This document shows, piece after piece, positions 14,889 through 16,310 of a stretch of 16,310 nt of DNA; within the stretch, counting starts at the first letter, position 1; each line of letters starts with the position of its first letter. Source of the DNA: Treponema sp. UBA4326 (GTDB lineage Bacteria; Spirochaetota; Spirochaetia; Treponematales; Treponemataceae); contig DGTW01000282.1 in the NCBI GenBank assembly GCA_002393835.1, positions 1 to 16,310 on the forward strand. The letters are read 5' to 3'. Both the position numbers and the translations under genes were made by a program. Under the pieces are notes generated by a model that was not told the DNA's origin, did not search any database, and worked only from the letters and a program-made list of their open reading frames with translations.

Positions 14889-14983
14889 GGGGGCGTTACG
14901 GGGGAAATCCCCCGTAGAAGGGGTAGCGACCAACGAAGTGGGCGCGCAGGGGAAGACCTTCCCCTCCTTTTAATTTAAAGGAG
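14889..14983 (+). promoter_or_regulatory. hairpin-rich leader of ilvN with covered ribosome binding site
   Basis: Hairpin 1 is TACGGGGG-AAAT-CCCCCGTA (14897-14916), a perfect 8-bp stem. Hairpin 2 is AGGGGAA-GACC-TTCCCCT (14948-14965). Hairpin 3 pairs CTCCTTT (14964-14970) with AAAGGAG (14977-14983), the ilvN ribosome binding site, over a 6-base loop. Hairpins 2 and 3 share two bases (14964-14965), so they may compete. Hairpin 2 followed by CCTTTT could also be a terminator for upstream transcription. The GC-rich part may be an interspersed repeat rather than a dedicated leader. Confidence 0.5.
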
Positions 14984-14991
14984 AAAATTTT

Positions 14992-15483
14992 ATGAAAAAA
15001 TATGTTTTGTCTGTTCTTGTCGAAGACCATGCCGGCGTTTTGAGCCGTGTTTCTGGTCTTTTCAGCCGCCGTGGATTCAACATCGACTCTCTCACAGTCT
15101 GCGAGACCTACAACCCAGGCCAGAGCCGCATGACAATCGTTGTTCAGGGCGACGAATATGTCCTTGAGCAGATTAAAAAACAGCTCTCAAAACTCGTCGA
15201 GGTAATTTCAATCAAGCACTGCCACAAAGAAAACACCACCCAGCGGGAAATGGCTTTGATTAAAGTAAAGGCAAGCGGAACAGACCGTGCCGTCATCATC
15301 GAAACCTGCGACATTTTCCGCGCTCACATTGTCGATGTTTCACAAAGCTCTGTTATCGTCGAGGCAACAGGCAGCGAGGAAAAGATTTCAAGCCTTATCC
15401 GCCTTCTTGAGCCATACGGTATCCTTGAACTGTGCAAAACAGGTCTCACAGCAATGGGCCGGGGTGAAGAAGTCCTTAAATAA
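14992..15483 (+). CDS. ilvN: acetolactate synthase small (regulatory) subunit
   Basis: A 163-residue regulatory subunit that activates the catalytic subunit IlvB and confers feedback inhibition by valine in branched-chain amino-acid synthesis. The N-terminal ACT domain (about 3-76) starts KYVLSVLVEDHAGVLSRVSGLFSRRGFNIDSLTV, followed by QSRMTIVV. The C-terminal ALS_ss_C domain (about 85-160) has REMALIKVKA and the family's LLEPYGILELCKTGLTAMGRG end. The length is typical. The ribosome binding site AAAGGAG (14977-14983) is strong, eight bases before the ATG, but can be paired away in the leader. No ilvB or other pathway gene is in the window; the gene stands alone between the duplicated parC tail and a convergent GH94 gene. 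The symbol ilvH would be equally acceptable. Confidence 0.93.
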   Translation: MKKYVLSVLVEDHAGVLSRVSGLFSRRGFNIDSLTVCETYNPGQSRMTIVVQGDEYVLEQIKKQLSKLVEVISIKHCHKENTTQREMALIKVKASGTDRAVIIETCDIFRAHIVDVSQSSVIVEATGSEEKISSLIRLLEPYGILELCKTGLTAMGRGEEVLK

Positions 15484-15502
15484 TGCATAATTCATAATTT
15501 GG

Positions 15503-15622
15503 GGGTTCCCGCCTTCGGCGGTCGGGTGTTGCGCACTTACGCTGACGCTCCAACCGCTCACTCACTCGCCACAGGCTCGTTCAGCTTGCGGTCGCCTGCG
15601 GCGGTGCTCCACCCCCTAACCC
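15503..15622 (+). repeat. GC-rich structured intergenic element, copy C
   Basis: It lies between the convergent ilvN and GH94 genes. The ends pair (GGGTT at 15503-15507 with AACCC at 15618-15622). Hairpin 1 is CCGCC-TTC-GGCGG (15509-15521) and hairpin 2 is CGCC-TGC-GGCG (15593-15603). The order of parts is the same as in copy B and as in copy A read on the minus strand. It is possibly a shared terminator region for the two flanking genes. Confidence 0.6.
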
Positions 15623-15630
15623 ATAACACT

Positions 15631-15668
15631 CTCAGTTTTCAGCTTTCAACTTTCATCTTTCAGTTTCT
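15631..15668. repeat. degenerate short tandem repeat (CTTTCA-like)
   Basis: Several imperfect units of about 8 bp built on CTTTCA/TTTTCA run between element C and the GH94 stop codon. Similar ATTGAAA words flank element B at 9825-9845 on the opposite strand sense. No function is evident. Confidence 0.4.
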
Positions 15669-15671
15669 AGT

Positions 15672-16310
15672 TTACATCACTAGGCGAACTTCCGTTACTG
15701 CAGTGAGTTTTTCTTCCGGGATGTAGTTGTCGCTGAGTTTTTCTCCGTTCACATAGAATTCACTAAAGCCGCTTTCCTTTCCGTTCGGGTTTTCGACTGT
15801 GATTTTGAGGTATTTACCACGGAAAGTCTTTTCGATTGAGAAAACCTTCCAGTCAGACGGGATTGAAGGAGCGATTCTTAAGCCACCGAAGTCAGGTCTC
15901 ATGCCCAAAATTCCTTCGACGCAGCCTACCATTACGGTTGAGGCTGTTCCTGTGAGCCAGTGAACATGGCTTCGGCCGAAATGGGGGCTTGCTTTTCCCT
16001 CGGTGAACTGGCCGTAGCAGTATGGCTCCAGCTTTCGGATTTCTGCCCTTTCGTTCTGTGCGCTTGGAGCGTTCTCCATGAAATATCTGAAGGCGGCGTT
16101 TCCGTGTCCGCTCAAGGCTTCGGCCAGAATTATCCAGCCCTGACTCTGGGAGAAGATTCCTGCGTTCTCTTTTACGCCCGCATTGTAGATTACGGCAAGA
16201 GCGCCCTCAAAGGCGTGTGAGTGATATGGAGGATCCATGAGGACGGCTCCGTATTCTGTATTGAGCTGTTTTTCAACCTGGGCCAGAGCTTTTTCTGCCT
16301 GTTCCTTTGT
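15672..16310 (-). CDS. GH94-family glycoside phosphorylase, C-terminal part
   Basis: The frame stays open to the right edge, so the gene is cut there; the 212 C-terminal residues are visible and the Met at 16238 is internal. Family motifs seen in order are LNTEYGAVLMDPPY, KENAGIFSQSQGWIILAEAL, LEPYCYGQF, HWLTGTAS, GILGMRPDFGGLRIAPSIPSDW and FRGKYLKITVENPNG. These match the end of the (alpha/alpha)6 barrel and the C-terminal beta-sandwich of GH94 enzymes. Such enzymes split beta-linked disaccharides (cellobiose, chitobiose) or longer beta-glucans with phosphate to give sugar 1-phosphate, saving ATP in fermenters. Specificity cannot be set without the N-terminal half and catalytic domain. It converges on ilvN, with element C between. 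Confidence 0.88.
   Translation of the reverse strand, partial: TKEQAEKALAQVEKQLNTEYGAVLMDPPYHSHAFEGALAVIYNAGVKENAGIFSQSQGWIILAEALSGHGNAAFRYFMENAPSAQNERAEIRKLEPYCYGQFTEGKASPHFGRSHVHWLTGTASTVMVGCVEGILGMRPDFGGLRIAPSIPSDWKVFSIEKTFRGKYLKITVENPNGKESGFSEFYVNGEKLSDNYIPEEKLTAVTEVRLVM

Noticed and set aside
14695..14973. Plus-strand open frame between the regulator and ilvN
   Set aside because: It overlaps the regulator out of frame and its 3' part is the GC-rich hairpin leader; the product looks like translated repeat.

Overview
The window most likely comes from a gut or rumen-type spirochaete close to Treponema. This is inferred from the protein families (a large dCache chemoreceptor, a gyrase-box-less ParE/ParC pair, acidic lipoproteins, a GH94 phosphorylase), the moderate base composition and the style of the intergenic repeats. 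No rRNA or tRNA marker is present to prove it, and no tRNA, rRNA, CRISPR array, transposase or integrase was seen.

Layout. 1-1161 (minus): ABC-2 exporter, ATPase followed by its permease, which runs off the left edge. 1233-1910 (plus): HAD phosphatase. 2038-3206 (minus): CYTH-domain protein and a COG2426-type small membrane protein. 3337-5475 (plus): methyl-accepting chemotaxis protein with a good sigma-70-type promoter. 5547-9823 (plus): topoisomerase IV operon, in which ParE carries a Lys/Ala-rich N-terminal tail of about 170 residues. 10028-14278 (minus): two related lipoproteins. 14439-14774 (plus): a divergent XRE regulator with paired operator-like sites. 14992-15483 (plus): acetolactate synthase small subunit. 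15672-16310 (minus): C-terminal part of a GH94 phosphorylase.

The most unusual region is 9785-14861. The last codons of parC (9785-9816) recur as an exact 32-bp direct repeat at 14823-14854, followed there by synonymous codons for the same last residues and a stop. The roughly 5-kb lipoprotein/regulator block between the copies therefore looks like a cassette inserted at the 3' end of parC, upstream of ilvN. Inside it, the smaller lipoprotein has a run of nine A residues right after its well-placed start codon. That run puts the start out of frame by one base, which suggests slippage, phase variation or a recent mutation.

Three GC-rich elements of 104-122 bp (1912-2015, 9850-9971, 15503-15622) lie each between a convergent gene pair. 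Their ends pair in all three copies although the paired sequence differs from copy to copy, and each has two internal hairpins at corresponding places. A different hairpin-rich leader precedes ilvN, where a perfect 7-bp stem covers the ribosome binding site. Five genes have a -10-like hexamer 6-10 bases before the start codon and no Shine-Dalgarno sequence, which suggests leaderless transcripts.
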